Shown: positions 23,842 through 32,808 of the stretch, in pieces
How the letters are laid out: every line of letters starts with the position of its first letter
Numbering within the stretch: the stretch's first letter is position 1
NCBI GenBank assembly: GCA_964639955.1
Contig: CAZXGJ010000002.1
Location: forward strand, 85,369 to 149,368
Origin: IGN2 sp964639955
Lineage (GTDB): Bacteria > Bacteroidota > Ignavibacteria > Ignavibacteriales > Ignavibacteriaceae
DNA: 64,000 bases
Direction: 5' to 3'
The notes under the pieces: model-generated
Told to the model about the DNA's origin: nothing
Databases searched by the model: none
Seen by the model: the letters and a program-made list of their open reading frames with translations, nothing else
Position numbers and translations under genes: made by a program

Positions 23842-25935
23842 TTGAAAGAATATACTTCCAATTCTATCAGGAATATTGCATTAATTGGCCATGGTGGAAG
23901 CGGTAAAACTTCACTATCCGAAATTCTGCTTTATACAGCAAAAGAAATAAACCGTATTGGTAAAATTGAAGAAGGCAACACTGTTTCTGATTACTCACCG
24001 AATGAAATTGAGAAACAGATGTCAATTTCTACTGCTCTGATGCATCTTGAATGGAATAACATTAAAATAAATATTTTGGATACACCGGGATTTTCAGATT
24101 TTATAGGGGATGTTAAGAGTGCTCTAAAAGTTTCTGACACAGCCATTTTTGTCATTAAATCTGCAGAAGGTATTGAAGTTGGAACGGAGATAGTAAAGGA
24201 ATTTGTAGATGAATATCAGCTACCAACAGCAGTGATAATAAATAAAGTGGATAACGAGCATTCTGCTTTTTTTGATACGGTTGGCAAGGCTAAGGAAAGA
24301 TTGAATGGTGGAGTTACAGTAATTACTTTTCCGAATGCCGAAGGTTTAAATTTTAATGGCGTTATAGACGTTTTAAAAATGAAGGCCTGTTATTTCGGGC
24401 CACCTGGCAGCCGGACAGTTTCCGAAGAAGATATTCCTGCAGATTTAAAATCCAAGGCCGAATCATTAAGAACACAGCTTATCGAAAAGATAGCAGAAAG
24501 CTCGGAGGAATTGATGAATAAATACTTCGAGGACGGAAATTTATCTGATGAAGATTTAAGCCTGGGATTGAGAAATGCTATCAATAATGGAAGCCTTGTT
24601 CCTGCATTTGCAATCTCTGCAACAAAAGCCGTTGGAATAAATAATTTTCTTGATTTTGCATCAAATTATTTTCCGTCGCCGGTTGAGCGGGGAACGGTAA
24701 AAGCCAGGTTAGCCGGAAAAAATGAACCAGTCCAGGTCAAAATTGATTCTGGTGGCGAACCGGTTATGTTTATATTTAAAACAATTTCAGAACAACACGT
24801 AGGTGAGCTGTCATTATTTAAAGTCATCTCAGGCAAAATAACATCAGGTATGGACCTGATAAATGAAGCTAATAACAAAACCGAACGATTGAATCAATTG
24901 TCAATCCTCAACGGGCACAACAGAAAAGAAATTTCTCAAATAATAGCCGGAGATATTGGTTCAGTAGTGAAACTTAAAGACACTCACACTAACAATACAC
25001 TTGCATCAAAAAATTACTCGGTAATAATCGAGCCTATTGCATTTCCGGAACCTGTTATAAGAGGTGCAATTCAGCCCAAAACTAAAGGAGATGAAGATAA
25101 AATCGGAACAGGGCTGCACACTTTGCATGAGGAAGACCCTTCATTCCTGGTAAATTTCGATCCGGAAATATCGCAAACAATAATTTACGGGCAGGGAGAG
25201 CTTCAACTGTTGCTGGCAGTGAAAAGACTTAAAGACCGTTATGGCGTTGATGTTGATTTGGTAGAGCCACGTATTCCGTACCGTGAGACCATTAAAGCTG
25301 TTGTTAATGATGTAGAATATAAACATAAAAAACAGTCCGGCGGACGTGGTCAGTACGGGCATGTTCATTTCAAACTTGAACCTTTGCCCAGAGGAAAAGG
25401 ATTTGAGTTTGTAGATGCTATAGTAGGTGGTGTAGTTCCGGGCAGATTTATTCCTGCGGTTGAAAAAGGGATTAACGAAACTATGGCAAAAGGTGTGTTG
25501 GCAGGTAATAAAGTAGTTGATGTGAGATTAACTCTCTTTGATGGAACATATCACACTGTCGACTCTGATGAAATGTCCTTTAAAATTGCCGCGAGCATGT
25601 GTTTCAGGAAAGGATTCCTGGAAGCAAAACCGGTTTTACTTGAGCCGATTTACGAAATTGATGTTAAAGTTCCGGAAGAATATATGGGTGATGTTATGGG
25701 TGATATCTCAAGTAAACGTGGTAAAATTCTTGGAATGGACTCTGACGGCCACTTCCAGAAAATTAAAGCATTAGTACCTTTGGCAGAACTGTATAAATAT
25801 TCCTCGCACCTGCGAAGTCTCACTCAGGGAAGAGGAACTCACAAGCGAAAGTTCGATCATTATGAAGAAATGCCCAAAGAAATAGAACAAAAAGTTATTG
25901 AGGAATACAAAAAATCAAAAGAAGAAGGTAATTAA
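23842..25935 (+). CDS. Elongation factor G-like GTPase (EF-G paralogue)
   Basis: A 697-aa translational GTPase with the full EF-G layout: G domain, domain II, then domains III-V (SGGRGQYGHVHFKLEPLP in IV and the EF-G C-terminal fold). The P-loop is GHGGSGKTS, not AHIDAGKTT, and the switch-I region has EKQMSIS instead of ERGITI; G3 (DTPGFSDF) and NKVD are kept. These are features of the EF-G-like subfamily found beside canonical FusA in many bacteria. It starts with TTG preceded by GGAGGG 5 nt upstream. A canonical fusA is expected elsewhere. Its precise role is not known; fusA2-type is a fair label. Confidence 0.9.
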   Translation: MKEYTSNSIRNIALIGHGGSGKTSLSEILLYTAKEINRIGKIEEGNTVSDYSPNEIEKQMSISTALMHLEWNNIKINILDTPGFSDFIGDVKSALKVSDTAIFVIKSAEGIEVGTEIVKEFVDEYQLPTAVIINKVDNEHSAFFDTVGKAKERLNGGVTVITFPNAEGLNFNGVIDVLKMKACYFGPPGSRTVSEEDIPADLKSKAESLRTQLIEKIAESSEELMNKYFEDGNLSDEDLSLGLRNAINNGSLVPAFAISATKAVGINNFLDFASNYFPSPVERGTVKARLAGKNEPVQVKIDSGGEPVMFIFKTISEQHVGELSLFKVISGKITSGMDLINEANNKTERLNQLSILNGHNRKEISQIIAGDIGSVVKLKDTHTNNTLASKNYSVIIEPIAFPEPVIRGAIQPKTKGDEDKIGTGLHTLHEEDPSFLVNFDPEISQTIIYGQGELQLLLAVKRLKDRYGVDVDLVEPRIPYRETIKAVVNDVEYKHKKQSGGRGQYGHVHFKLEPLPRGKGFEFVDAIVGGVVPGRFIPAVEKGINETMAKGVLAGNKVVDVRLTLFDGTYHTVDSDEMSFKIAASMCFRKGFLEAKPVLLEPIYEIDVKVPEEYMGDVMGDISSKRGKILGMDSDGHFQKIKALVPLAELYKYSSHLRSLTQGRGTHKRKFDHYEEMPKEIEQKVIEEYKKSKEEGN

Positions 25936-25987
25936 AGATTATAATCCTGAAAATTATCATAATTCTTTTCTTACAATGCTGTAATTC

Positions 25988-26016
25988 TAAAGACCTTCCC
26001 TTAGGGAAGGGTTGGG
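25988..26016. repeat. Short hairpin repeat (CCTTCCCTTAGGGAAGG)
   Basis: A near-perfect inverted repeat, CCTTCCC TTA GGGAAGG, followed by GGTTGGGA, in the gap between the EF-G-like and HIT genes. The GGTTGGGA word next to a hairpin recurs near 46,950 and 57,390 (see findings). It may be a small mobile or repetitive element and could also act as a leader structure. Confidence 0.55.
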
Positions 26017-26026
26017 ATAGGCTTTT

Positions 26027-26533
26027 ATGAAAAATCTCTGGTCGCCTTGGCGTTCCAAGTATATTGAATCTTTTAAAGATGAACAATCCGGTGGCGATTG
26101 CATTTTTTGCGAGGCTTTAAAATTTGATGTTTCAGATTTAAGCAATTTAGTAGTTCACAAATCAAATTTTACCTATACAATCCTTAACCTTTATCCATAT
26201 AACAATGGTCACCTTATGATTGTGCCGTTCAGGCATTTGTGGGAACTGGAAAAGTTATCCAGAGATGAATCTGGAGAAATTATGGAGCAATTAATTCTGG
26301 CAAAACTTGTACTTGCTGAAATTTACAAACCTCAGGGATTTAACATCGGTCTTAACCTGGGAAGAGCCGGCGGAGCTGGAATTGAAGAACATATACATTT
26401 TCACATAGTTCCCCGATGGAGCGGTGATACCAACTTTATGCCTGTGCTGGGGGAAGTTAAAATAATTTCGCAGGAATTAATGGAAACAAAAAGGAAAATG
26501 CTGGATGCGTACAGCAATTTTTCCGGAAAATAA
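26027..26533 (+). CDS. HIT-family hydrolase/nucleotidyltransferase
   Basis: A 168-aa histidine-triad protein with the catalytic motif EEHIHFHIVPRW (H-phi-H-phi-H) near residue 125 and a Cys-containing CIFCEAL near residue 25, as in HIT proteins that bind zinc. The N-terminal LWSPWRSKYI matches the Ap4A-phosphorylase-like/HIT subfamily common in Bacteroidota and actinobacteria. Substrates are likely dinucleoside polyphosphates or nucleotide phosphoramidates (family knowledge). It lies downstream of the EF-G-like gene and 43 nt before the MORN lipoprotein. Confidence 0.93.
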   Translation: MKNLWSPWRSKYIESFKDEQSGGDCIFCEALKFDVSDLSNLVVHKSNFTYTILNLYPYNNGHLMIVPFRHLWELEKLSRDESGEIMEQLILAKLVLAEIYKPQGFNIGLNLGRAGGAGIEEHIHFHIVPRWSGDTNFMPVLGEVKIISQELMETKRKMLDAYSNFSGK

Positions 26534-26576
26534 TCCTGATTCCTTCCAACCTTTTAATATTCATTCTGAGTGATTA

Positions 26577-27119
26577 ATGAAAAAAAGATTACCCTTACTT
26601 ATCGCCACTTTAGTATTTCTTTTTATTTCTTGCGGAAAGGACGAAATACCCGAAAGTCAGCTTATCATTAAAGATAATATCATTTACAAGAAAGGCAGCG
26701 ACAAACCATTTACCGGCAAAGAAAAAGCCCGTATCCAGAATAAAATTATTGAGTACGATGTGGTTGACGGAATTAAACACGGCGACTTCCGCCTCTATTA
26801 CGAAGACGGAACTTTGCAGATTAAAGGCCGGATCGATAAAAATAAAAATGTGGGTAAATGGCAATATTTTCTCGAAAGCGGGCAGCTCGAGTCTGAGGGG
26901 TTTTTTTTTGATGACCTTCCTGAAGGCAGATGGATTTGGTATTTTCCAAATGGAAATATAAAAGAAGAAGGAAGCTATCATAAAGGCAGCAGGGTTGGAT
27001 GGTGGCGGCAGTTTGACGAGTCGGGTAAATTAATTTTTGAAAAAGAATTTGAAGTCAGCGATTCTTTAATGGTTGCGGAAGATAGTCTCATCTTAAAACC
27101 TGATGCGATACTGTATTAA
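26577..27119 (+). CDS. MORN-repeat lipoprotein
   Basis: A 180-aa protein with a lipoprotein signal (FLFISCGKD, Cys20) and MORN/toxin-antitoxin-type repeats: DGIKHGDFRLYYEDGTLQIKG, NKNVGKWQYFLESGQLESEG, DLPEGRWIWYFPNGNIKEEG and KGSRVGWWRQFDESGKL. These repeats form a beta-meander of unknown ligand in bacterial lipoproteins. A DUF72 gene follows after 6 nt, so the two may be co-transcribed. No specific function can be given. Confidence 0.85.
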   Translation: MKKRLPLLIATLVFLFISCGKDEIPESQLIIKDNIIYKKGSDKPFTGKEKARIQNKIIEYDVVDGIKHGDFRLYYEDGTLQIKGRIDKNKNVGKWQYFLESGQLESEGFFFDDLPEGRWIWYFPNGNIKEEGSYHKGSRVGWWRQFDESGKLIFEKEFEVSDSLMVAEDSLILKPDAILY

Positions 27120-27125
27120 ATTTTT

Positions 27126-27977
27126 ATGATAAGAATTGGTACCTGCAGCTGGAAATACGATTCTTGGAAAGGTTTGGTTTATTCCGAATCGGCAAAGATT
27201 AACCATCTGCAAGAATATTCTGCAAGATATAACACTGTAGAAATAGATCAGTGGTTTTGGTCCTTATTTGAAAATGAAAAAATTGTTTTACCAAAAATTA
27301 ATGTTGCAGAATCCTACAAAAAATCTGTGCCAAAAGATTTTTTGTTCACTATAAAAGTTCCTAACTCAATAACCTTAACTCACTACTATAATAAAAGTAA
27401 AACAGAATCGTTAATATCCAATCCATATTTTTTATCTGCTGATTTATTCAATCAATTTCTTGAGTCAATTGTTCCATTAAAGAATAATATTGGTTGTCTG
27501 ATATTACAATTTGAATATCTGAACAAACAAAAGATTAGCTCGCAAAAGGAATTTCAGAATAAATTTTATGAATTTTATAAAAGGCTTGGGAGTAAAATTC
27601 CTCCAATAGGAATAGAAATCAGAAATCCAAATTTTCTTAACAAATCATACTTTCAGTTTCTTAATGAATTGAATTTAGCCGTTGTATTTCTTGAAGGTTA
27701 CTATATGCCACCAATAGTTGAGGTTTATAAAAAGAACAAGGATAAAATCAAAAATCTTGCTGTAATTAGGCTTCACGGACCGAATAGGAGAGAGATTGAA
27801 AAAATTGCTAATGATAATTGGAATAAAATTTATATCAAACGGGATAAGGAGATTAAAGAAATAGTGGAAATGATTAAGGAGCTTGAAAAAAACGAAGTTG
27901 ATCTTTTTGTAAATGTTAACAATCATTTTGAAGGGTCTGCACCACTTACGATTGAAAGAATAAAGAACCAATTGTAA
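27126..27977 (+). CDS. DUF72 (YecE-like) family protein
   Basis: A 283-aa protein starting MIRIGTCSWKYDSWKGLVY, the DUF72/YecE signature. GLN/EIDQWFW, PKDFLFTIKVP and LRLHGPN-like (VIRLHGPNR) segments follow in the usual order of this TIM-barrel family. The biochemical role is not established. It is AT-rich and lacks the exact family length of about 240-300 only slightly. It follows the MORN gene and precedes a tRNA gene, so its transcript probably ends before 28,000. Confidence 0.88.
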   Translation: MIRIGTCSWKYDSWKGLVYSESAKINHLQEYSARYNTVEIDQWFWSLFENEKIVLPKINVAESYKKSVPKDFLFTIKVPNSITLTHYYNKSKTESLISNPYFLSADLFNQFLESIVPLKNNIGCLILQFEYLNKQKISSQKEFQNKFYEFYKRLGSKIPPIGIEIRNPNFLNKSYFQFLNELNLAVVFLEGYYMPPIVEVYKKNKDKIKNLAVIRLHGPNRREIEKIANDNWNKIYIKRDKEIKEIVEMIKELEKNEVDLFVNVNNHFEGSAPLTIERIKNQL

Positions 27978-27980
27978 TTA

Positions 27981-28011
27981 TTGATTTAGCAAAGTAATAG
28001 TATTAAATTTG
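27981..28011 (+). promoter_or_regulatory. Promoter of the tRNA(CAT) gene
   Basis: TTG (27981-27983), a 20-nt spacer and TAAATTTG (28004-28011), an exact TAnnTTTG match, lie 12 nt before the tRNA. Confidence 0.6.
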
Positions 28012-28023
28012 CAGCAATATTTT

Positions 28024-28097
28024 GGGCCCATAGCTCAGTTGGTTAGAGCATCTGACTCATAATCAGAGGGTCGGTGGTTCAAGCCCATCTGGGCCCA
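28024..28097 (+). tRNA. tRNA with anticodon CAT (likely Ile2, possibly elongator Met)
   Basis: A 74-nt cloverleaf. Acceptor strands GGGCCCA and TGGGCCC pair fully; anticodon stem TCTGA/TCAGA holds loop CTCATAA; the T-arm has GGTTCAAGCCC. The CAT anticodon could be elongator Met or, with lysidine, Ile. Body features such as GGTTAGAGCA and GGTTCAAG resemble Ile2 tRNAs, so Ile2 is favoured. CCA is not encoded. Confidence 0.9.
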
Positions 28098-28102
28098 CAC
28101 AG

Positions 28103-28136
28103 AAACCCTTGAAACATTACGTTTTGAGGGTTTTTT
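28103..28136 (+). terminator. Intrinsic terminator after the tRNA(CAT) gene
   Basis: AAACCCT pairs with AGGGTTT around an inner AAAC/GTTT, followed by a run of T residues, 6 nt after the tRNA. Confidence 0.75.
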
Positions 28137-28140
28137 ATTT

Positions 28141-29385
28141 TTAGGGTTTTCTGAAAAGTACAATTCTATTTGTATTCGTACCCACCTGATTATTTTTTAT
28201 TCCCCAGATATTTGCTGTTTTGGTGAAGGTTTGAAGATTTACCAAAATTCCTATGCAATCGAAGCCGGTTTTTATTCCTATCGGAACAATGTGCTCATCC
28301 AAATTCAATTTACCTTTTCTAACTTCACCAACTTCAAAGGCAACCTTGCCGTTTGGTTTTGTAATCCTATAAAGTTCTTTAAAGACTTCTCCCATTACAA
28401 ATTTCCAGTCAGAAATTTTTTGGAGTGAAGTTATTTTTTCGGCAATGTCGTCAGAATTTATATCGTTAAACCAGCATCTAAGCCAATTATCGTATTTATA
28501 ATTAACTATATTAAGAAACGGTGGCGACGTAACTACAAGATTGACTGAATTTGATTTTATCTTTACTGTATAGCGTGCGTCATCTGAAAAAAATGCAGAT
28601 TTGCTTCCGATAGTACGCAGTTTATTAGCCAATTCACTGTTAATTCCCTTAATCAAATCCCGGCTTTTTTTCAGGATGATTTTCTTTATGTCTTTATATT
28701 CCGGTTTTTGATTCCGTAGCTGGTTTATCCTTATTTGTCTCTGAGGTGAAACTGCCTGATTTGGTGGTAGGGTATAAACCGAAAAAAAGTTCTTCGAATG
28801 ACCGGTTAACCGGTTAGTTGCCACCATACGGATCCATTTATCAATATAATCTTCGTGATTTAATTTGTCTTTATCAATTAAATAATTTCTTAACGATACA
28901 ATTTCAGATTCCGTAACAGGATGATAAAACATTGAGAGGTTGATATCAGCTTTTATGTTTTTTTTAAACTTCAATAACTCCAATCTGTTCTCGATATCAG
29001 CTAATTCCGGGATGTTCAAACGTGGTTCTGTCAGTATTCTGCTCAACGGATTAATATCGTTTGAAATAATTTTTCTGCCAAGCAATGCAGCTTCAATTAT
29101 AGTTGTTCCTCTGCCTGCAAAAGGGTCGTAGACTAAATCACCCTCAACTGTAAATAAATTTATGAAGAAACGAGGGAGTTCCGGCTTAAAGCAAGCACGG
29201 TAAGAAATTTCGTGGATCGGATTGTTTTGTCTTTGTTTGGAAGTCCAGAGTTCACCTGAGTACTTTGGAATATTAAAACCATTTAACTCTATTTCCTCAA
29301 TTTTGGTTAACTTTTCCTCAATCAGACCCTCTATTGAAATCCGATTAAAGCTGCTTTTACTTCTATTTATTACAGATTCAGACAT
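28141..29385 (-). CDS. Orphan site-specific DNA methyltransferase
   Basis: A 414-aa SAM-dependent DNA methyltransferase. Motif I DPFAGRGTT is near residue 87 and motif IV TSPPFLN is near residue 285, so the SAM motif precedes the catalytic motif. SPPF suggests N4-cytosine or N6-adenine methylation. The ATG at 29385 is used; a TTG seven codons upstream is also in frame. No restriction endonuclease, specificity subunit or mobility gene lies next to it (tRNA on one side, CHAD gene on the other), so it looks like a solitary methylase. The target site is unknown. Confidence 0.88.
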   Translation of the reverse strand: MSESVINRSKSSFNRISIEGLIEEKLTKIEEIELNGFNIPKYSGELWTSKQRQNNPIHEISYRACFKPELPRFFINLFTVEGDLVYDPFAGRGTTIIEAALLGRKIISNDINPLSRILTEPRLNIPELADIENRLELLKFKKNIKADINLSMFYHPVTESEIVSLRNYLIDKDKLNHEDYIDKWIRMVATNRLTGHSKNFFSVYTLPPNQAVSPQRQIRINQLRNQKPEYKDIKKIILKKSRDLIKGINSELANKLRTIGSKSAFFSDDARYTVKIKSNSVNLVVTSPPFLNIVNYKYDNWLRCWFNDINSDDIAEKITSLQKISDWKFVMGEVFKELYRITKPNGKVAFEVGEVRKGKLNLDEHIVPIGIKTGFDCIGILVNLQTFTKTANIWGIKNNQVGTNTNRIVLFRKP

Positions 29386-29548
29386 TTTCAATAATAATTT
29401 CTTCAAAAATAAGGTCTACCTCTTAAATAAAATATTTGTTATTGTTTTTTTATGTTGAAACCATCAACCTTTAAAATCTACAGTATATTACTTTTAAAAT
29501 TTATAAATTGTATTCAGTTCCAATAAATTCAATTTTAAAAGTATCAGG

Positions 29549-30481
29549 ATGAGCTATAAACTTGAAAATAATGAAACACTAAGTTTTGGATTGAAAAGAA
29601 TTGCCCTGGAGAGAATTGATAAATCTGTGTTTGATATTTCCAAAAGAAATGGCGATAACACCGAAGAAATCCACGATGCGAGAAAAAACTTTAAAAAGAT
29701 TCGTACAGTTCTTAGGCTCGTAAGATCCAAACTAGGTGAGGAAATTTTTCAACATGAAAATTCCTTTTATCGTGATGCCGGGCGTACTTTATCTCAACTA
29801 AGAGACCAGACAGTTCTGATTACTACACTGGTTAAACTTACTGAAAACCTTGGTCAGGAATTTGAGAAATTTGATTTCTCCGGGTTAAAAAATTTTTTAG
29901 TTAAGAAATATGATGAAATCAAAGCAGATGCTACAAGCACGGAGGGTATAATACATACTCTCTCAACAGAAATACTTCTTGCGCGAAGCCGGATATTCGA
30001 TTGGCCGTTTTCCGGCGACAGTTTTAAGCTCGTTCATTTTGATCTTCAGAGAATTTATAAATCCGGGCAAATCCAGATGAGAAAGGTTCTCGAAGAGGGC
30101 ATAAAAGAAAATGTTCACGAGTGGAGGAAAAGAACGAAAGACCTATGGTATTCAATGAGAATCCTTAGTAATATCTGGCCTGAAATAATGGGACCACTGG
30201 TTCTGCTGCTTGGCAATTTATCCGATATACTTGGCGATGCAAACGATTTATATTTACTTAAGCAGGAAATTTGGGGGAACCAAATTAAAATTAATAATGC
30301 CCCTGTGACTGCAGATTTTATCAATTTTATAGACAAGCGAATTAATGATCTTCTGAGAGAAGCTAAGTTTATAGGTCGAAGAGTTTATTCAGAAAAATCA
30401 GAATTCTTTGCAGGCAGAATAAAGAATTATTTTGAAATCTGGCGAAGCGAATATAAACCGCTGCGGTATTATTATATTTAA
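29549..30481 (+). CDS. CHAD-domain protein
   Basis: A 310-aa helical protein with the CHAD pattern: conserved His and basic residues in EIHDARKNFKKIRTVLRL near residue 45 and VHEWRKRTKDLWYSMRIL near residue 190. CHAD domains bind polyphosphate through these basic/His faces (family knowledge). No CYTH domain, polyphosphate kinase or exopolyphosphatase gene is adjacent. The gene is flanked by an AT-rich promoter-like region and a 92-nt gap to the convergent mono-haem barrel gene. Confidence 0.9.
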   Translation: MSYKLENNETLSFGLKRIALERIDKSVFDISKRNGDNTEEIHDARKNFKKIRTVLRLVRSKLGEEIFQHENSFYRDAGRTLSQLRDQTVLITTLVKLTENLGQEFEKFDFSGLKNFLVKKYDEIKADATSTEGIIHTLSTEILLARSRIFDWPFSGDSFKLVHFDLQRIYKSGQIQMRKVLEEGIKENVHEWRKRTKDLWYSMRILSNIWPEIMGPLVLLLGNLSDILGDANDLYLLKQEIWGNQIKINNAPVTADFINFIDKRINDLLREAKFIGRRVYSEKSEFFAGRIKNYFEIWRSEYKPLRYYYI

Positions 30482-30573
30482 CAGGGACATATCTGATTTA
30501 TATAAGCTTAAGTTCTTCAATCAATCAGGAAAATTTATCAAACAATTACCAGCGCACTGAATCCCCCAATTTA

Positions 30574-31674
30574 TCAATACCAAAAATGAAACTGAAGAAC
30601 AAATGAATCGTTAGAAACGCTTGGTTGTTCAATTATGAACCTGTATTGGGGTCTTATTTCTATAAAAGCATAAGGAAACCACTCAAATCCTACAATCAGG
30701 TGCTGCAGCTCATCACTGCTTACGTCATTATCCGGATCGAACCAATCCCATCTCACAACAGCATCAAGACCTAAAATTATTGCATAAGTTGCTTCAGCCA
30801 TAGCCATGCTGGATTTTTTGCCGGTTGTAATAACATTATTTGCAATATCGAACTCACCCATCAGGGTAAAGCGTTTATAACCAAAAGCAATGAACCCGCC
30901 ATAAAAATCCGATGTCTGCGGTACTTTAGCAGCAGCGTAAGATGCGCCAGTAAGTAAGCTGACTTTTCCAATTCTCGGTGTAAGTTCTAAACGTGTTGTA
31001 TATGTAGGATCTTTTGTAAAAGTAGAATTATTTAAAATATTCGAGCCGGCGCTGGCAGTTAGAAATACCCAATTATCAATGTAAACTCCAGCTTCAACAC
31101 CAACTTCTGTATAAAAGGGTGAATAAATAAGACCTTGCCTTTTAGTAGCACCTGATAATACAAATAAATCTCCGCCTCTTGTGTAGGCAGTGTGGTCATC
31201 CAGCCGTATACCGTAATTCGGCTGAAATGAACCAACTTTAAGGTAACTGTTGTTGGGCAGAATATGCAGTACGCCATAAGCTTCCCATATTTCCTGGATA
31301 AAATCATATCTGCCGAGCAGGTTAATATTATCGGCGAGAGCAAAGTTTGTGTAAATAGAACCTGTCATTTGCTGGAAGTCTGATTTCTTTTTAGAACCTG
31401 AATAGAGAAATTGAGTTCTGTAATCAAGGCCGATAGTTATATTTTCACCAATCTTTGGGGTCATTGCAAATTTATCATCGCGTGGCGAAACCATACTCAT
31501 AATATTTTTACTGAAATTCCATCCGTTTTCATTACGGATTATTCCGCCCGTTGGATTGTAATGACAGTCAATGCATTTATCTCCCAACCGCACGGCAAAT
31601 CGTGGCAGTGAATAAACAGAAGCCTGATACGATAACAATATTAAACTAATTACTACTATTATTAAAGCTTTCAT
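30574..31674 (-). CDS. Exported barrel-like protein with one N-terminal c-haem motif
   Basis: A 366-aa protein with a signal peptide (residues 1-22, ending SVYS) and a single CxxCH (Cys34-Ile-Asp-Cys37-His38) immediately after cleavage, followed by NPTGG. The rest shows repeating amphipathic strands with aromatic girdles (FTLMGEFDIANNV, VVRWDWFDPDN) ending in a C-terminal Tyr (FHFWY), all typical of an outer-membrane barrel. The c-haem at the barrel's periplasmic end suggests electron transfer across or at the outer membrane (inference). I recall related proteins in Ignavibacteria-type genomes but cannot name a described family. Confidence 0.75.
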   Translation of the reverse strand: MKALIIVVISLILLSYQASVYSLPRFAVRLGDKCIDCHYNPTGGIIRNENGWNFSKNIMSMVSPRDDKFAMTPKIGENITIGLDYRTQFLYSGSKKKSDFQQMTGSIYTNFALADNINLLGRYDFIQEIWEAYGVLHILPNNSYLKVGSFQPNYGIRLDDHTAYTRGGDLFVLSGATKRQGLIYSPFYTEVGVEAGVYIDNWVFLTASAGSNILNNSTFTKDPTYTTRLELTPRIGKVSLLTGASYAAAKVPQTSDFYGGFIAFGYKRFTLMGEFDIANNVITTGKKSSMAMAEATYAIILGLDAVVRWDWFDPDNDVSSDELQHLIVGFEWFPYAFIEIRPQYRFIIEQPSVSNDSFVLQFHFWY

Positions 31675-31810
31675 TATACCTCTTTTGTGTCAAGACACAT
31701 TATTTTAAATGTCAATTTAGTTTAATTATTAATAGCTAACAAATTTTTTTTATTGTCATATTTTTAAAGCCCTTTAGCCGGAACTAATGATAAAAAATGT
31801 TATTTTACAG

Positions 31811-31841
31811 TTGAATTTTTTTTAATTGGTGTATAATTTTG
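31811..31841 (+). promoter_or_regulatory. Promoter of the gldA-gldF-gldG-DUF4340 operon
   Basis: TTG (31811-31813), a 20-nt spacer and TAATTTTG (31834-31841), an exact TAnnTTTG match, lie 30 nt before the gldA start. Confidence 0.6.
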
Positions 31842-31871
31842 CCTCCGATTTAATCAAACTTCCTGAAATAA

Positions 31872-32807
31872 ATGAGCATAGTTGTAAACAATCTTACTAA
31901 AAAATTTGGTTCGCAGCGAGCTGTCGATAATATTTCCTTTGAAGTAAAAGAAGGGGAGATACTGGGATTCTTAGGGCCAAATGGTGCTGGTAAAACAACC
32001 ACAATGAAAATTCTTACCTGCTACATCGCTCCATCCGATGGAGATGCTAAGGTGAACGGATTTTCAGTCCTTGAAAATCAGGATGAAATAAAAAAGAAAA
32101 TCGGATATCTGCCGGAAAACAATCCACTTTACTATGATATGCCTGTATTAGATTATCTGAAATTTGTCGCCGATCTTCAGGCTGTACCGAAGGATAAGAT
32201 CCGGAAAAGAATTGCAGAGATGGTTTATGTTTGCGGATTGAATGTTGAAAAACACAAGAAGATAGGTGAGCTATCGAAAGGGTTCAGGCAGAGAGTAGGA
32301 TTAGCCCAGGCGATGATACACGACCCCGAAATTTTAATACTTGATGAACCTACTTCCGGTCTTGATCCTAACCAGATCGTTGAAATAAGAAAACTAATTA
32401 GAGAATTAGGGAAACGGAAAACTGTTATTCTCAGCACTCACATTTTACCTGAGGTGGAAGCTACATGTGACAGGATTCTTATAATCAATAAAGGCAAAAT
32501 TGTAGCTGATGGTACATCTGAAATGTTGCGTAAAAGAGCAAAAGGGCAAGAGATGGTTCGTGTGCAGATTGCTGAAGCAGAAAACAGGGATGAGGTTATT
32601 TCTTCACTGAGAAGTTTGGAAACTGTTGGTTTAGCAGATTTTGATAAGGAAACACTTAATTCGTTTATTGTAAATAGCAAAGACGATCGTTCACCGAGAA
32701 AAGATATTTTTAATATGTGTGTTCAGAAAAACTGGATACTTACTGAGATGACGCCTATAGAAACAAAGCTTGAAGACATTTTCAGAGAATTAACAACAGC
32801 AAATTAA
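31872..32807 (+). CDS. gldA: ABC transporter ATP-binding protein GldA-like
   Basis: A 311-aa ABC ATPase with Walker A GPNGAGKTT (near residue 36), signature LSKGFRQRVGLAQ, Walker B EILILDEPTSGLD and switch His (STHILPEV). A C-terminal region of about 90 residues follows, as in GldA-type ATPases. With the next two genes it forms a GldAFG-type ABC-2 system, first named for gliding motility in Flavobacterium but also common in non-gliding Bacteroidota. One nucleotide separates it from gldF. Function here is unproven; no other gld genes are in the window. Confidence 0.88.
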   Translation: MSIVVNNLTKKFGSQRAVDNISFEVKEGEILGFLGPNGAGKTTTMKILTCYIAPSDGDAKVNGFSVLENQDEIKKKIGYLPENNPLYYDMPVLDYLKFVADLQAVPKDKIRKRIAEMVYVCGLNVEKHKKIGELSKGFRQRVGLAQAMIHDPEILILDEPTSGLDPNQIVEIRKLIRELGKRKTVILSTHILPEVEATCDRILIINKGKIVADGTSEMLRKRAKGQEMVRVQIAEAENRDEVISSLRSLETVGLADFDKETLNSFIVNSKDDRSPRKDIFNMCVQKNWILTEMTPIETKLEDIFRELTTAN

Positions 32808-32808
32808 T

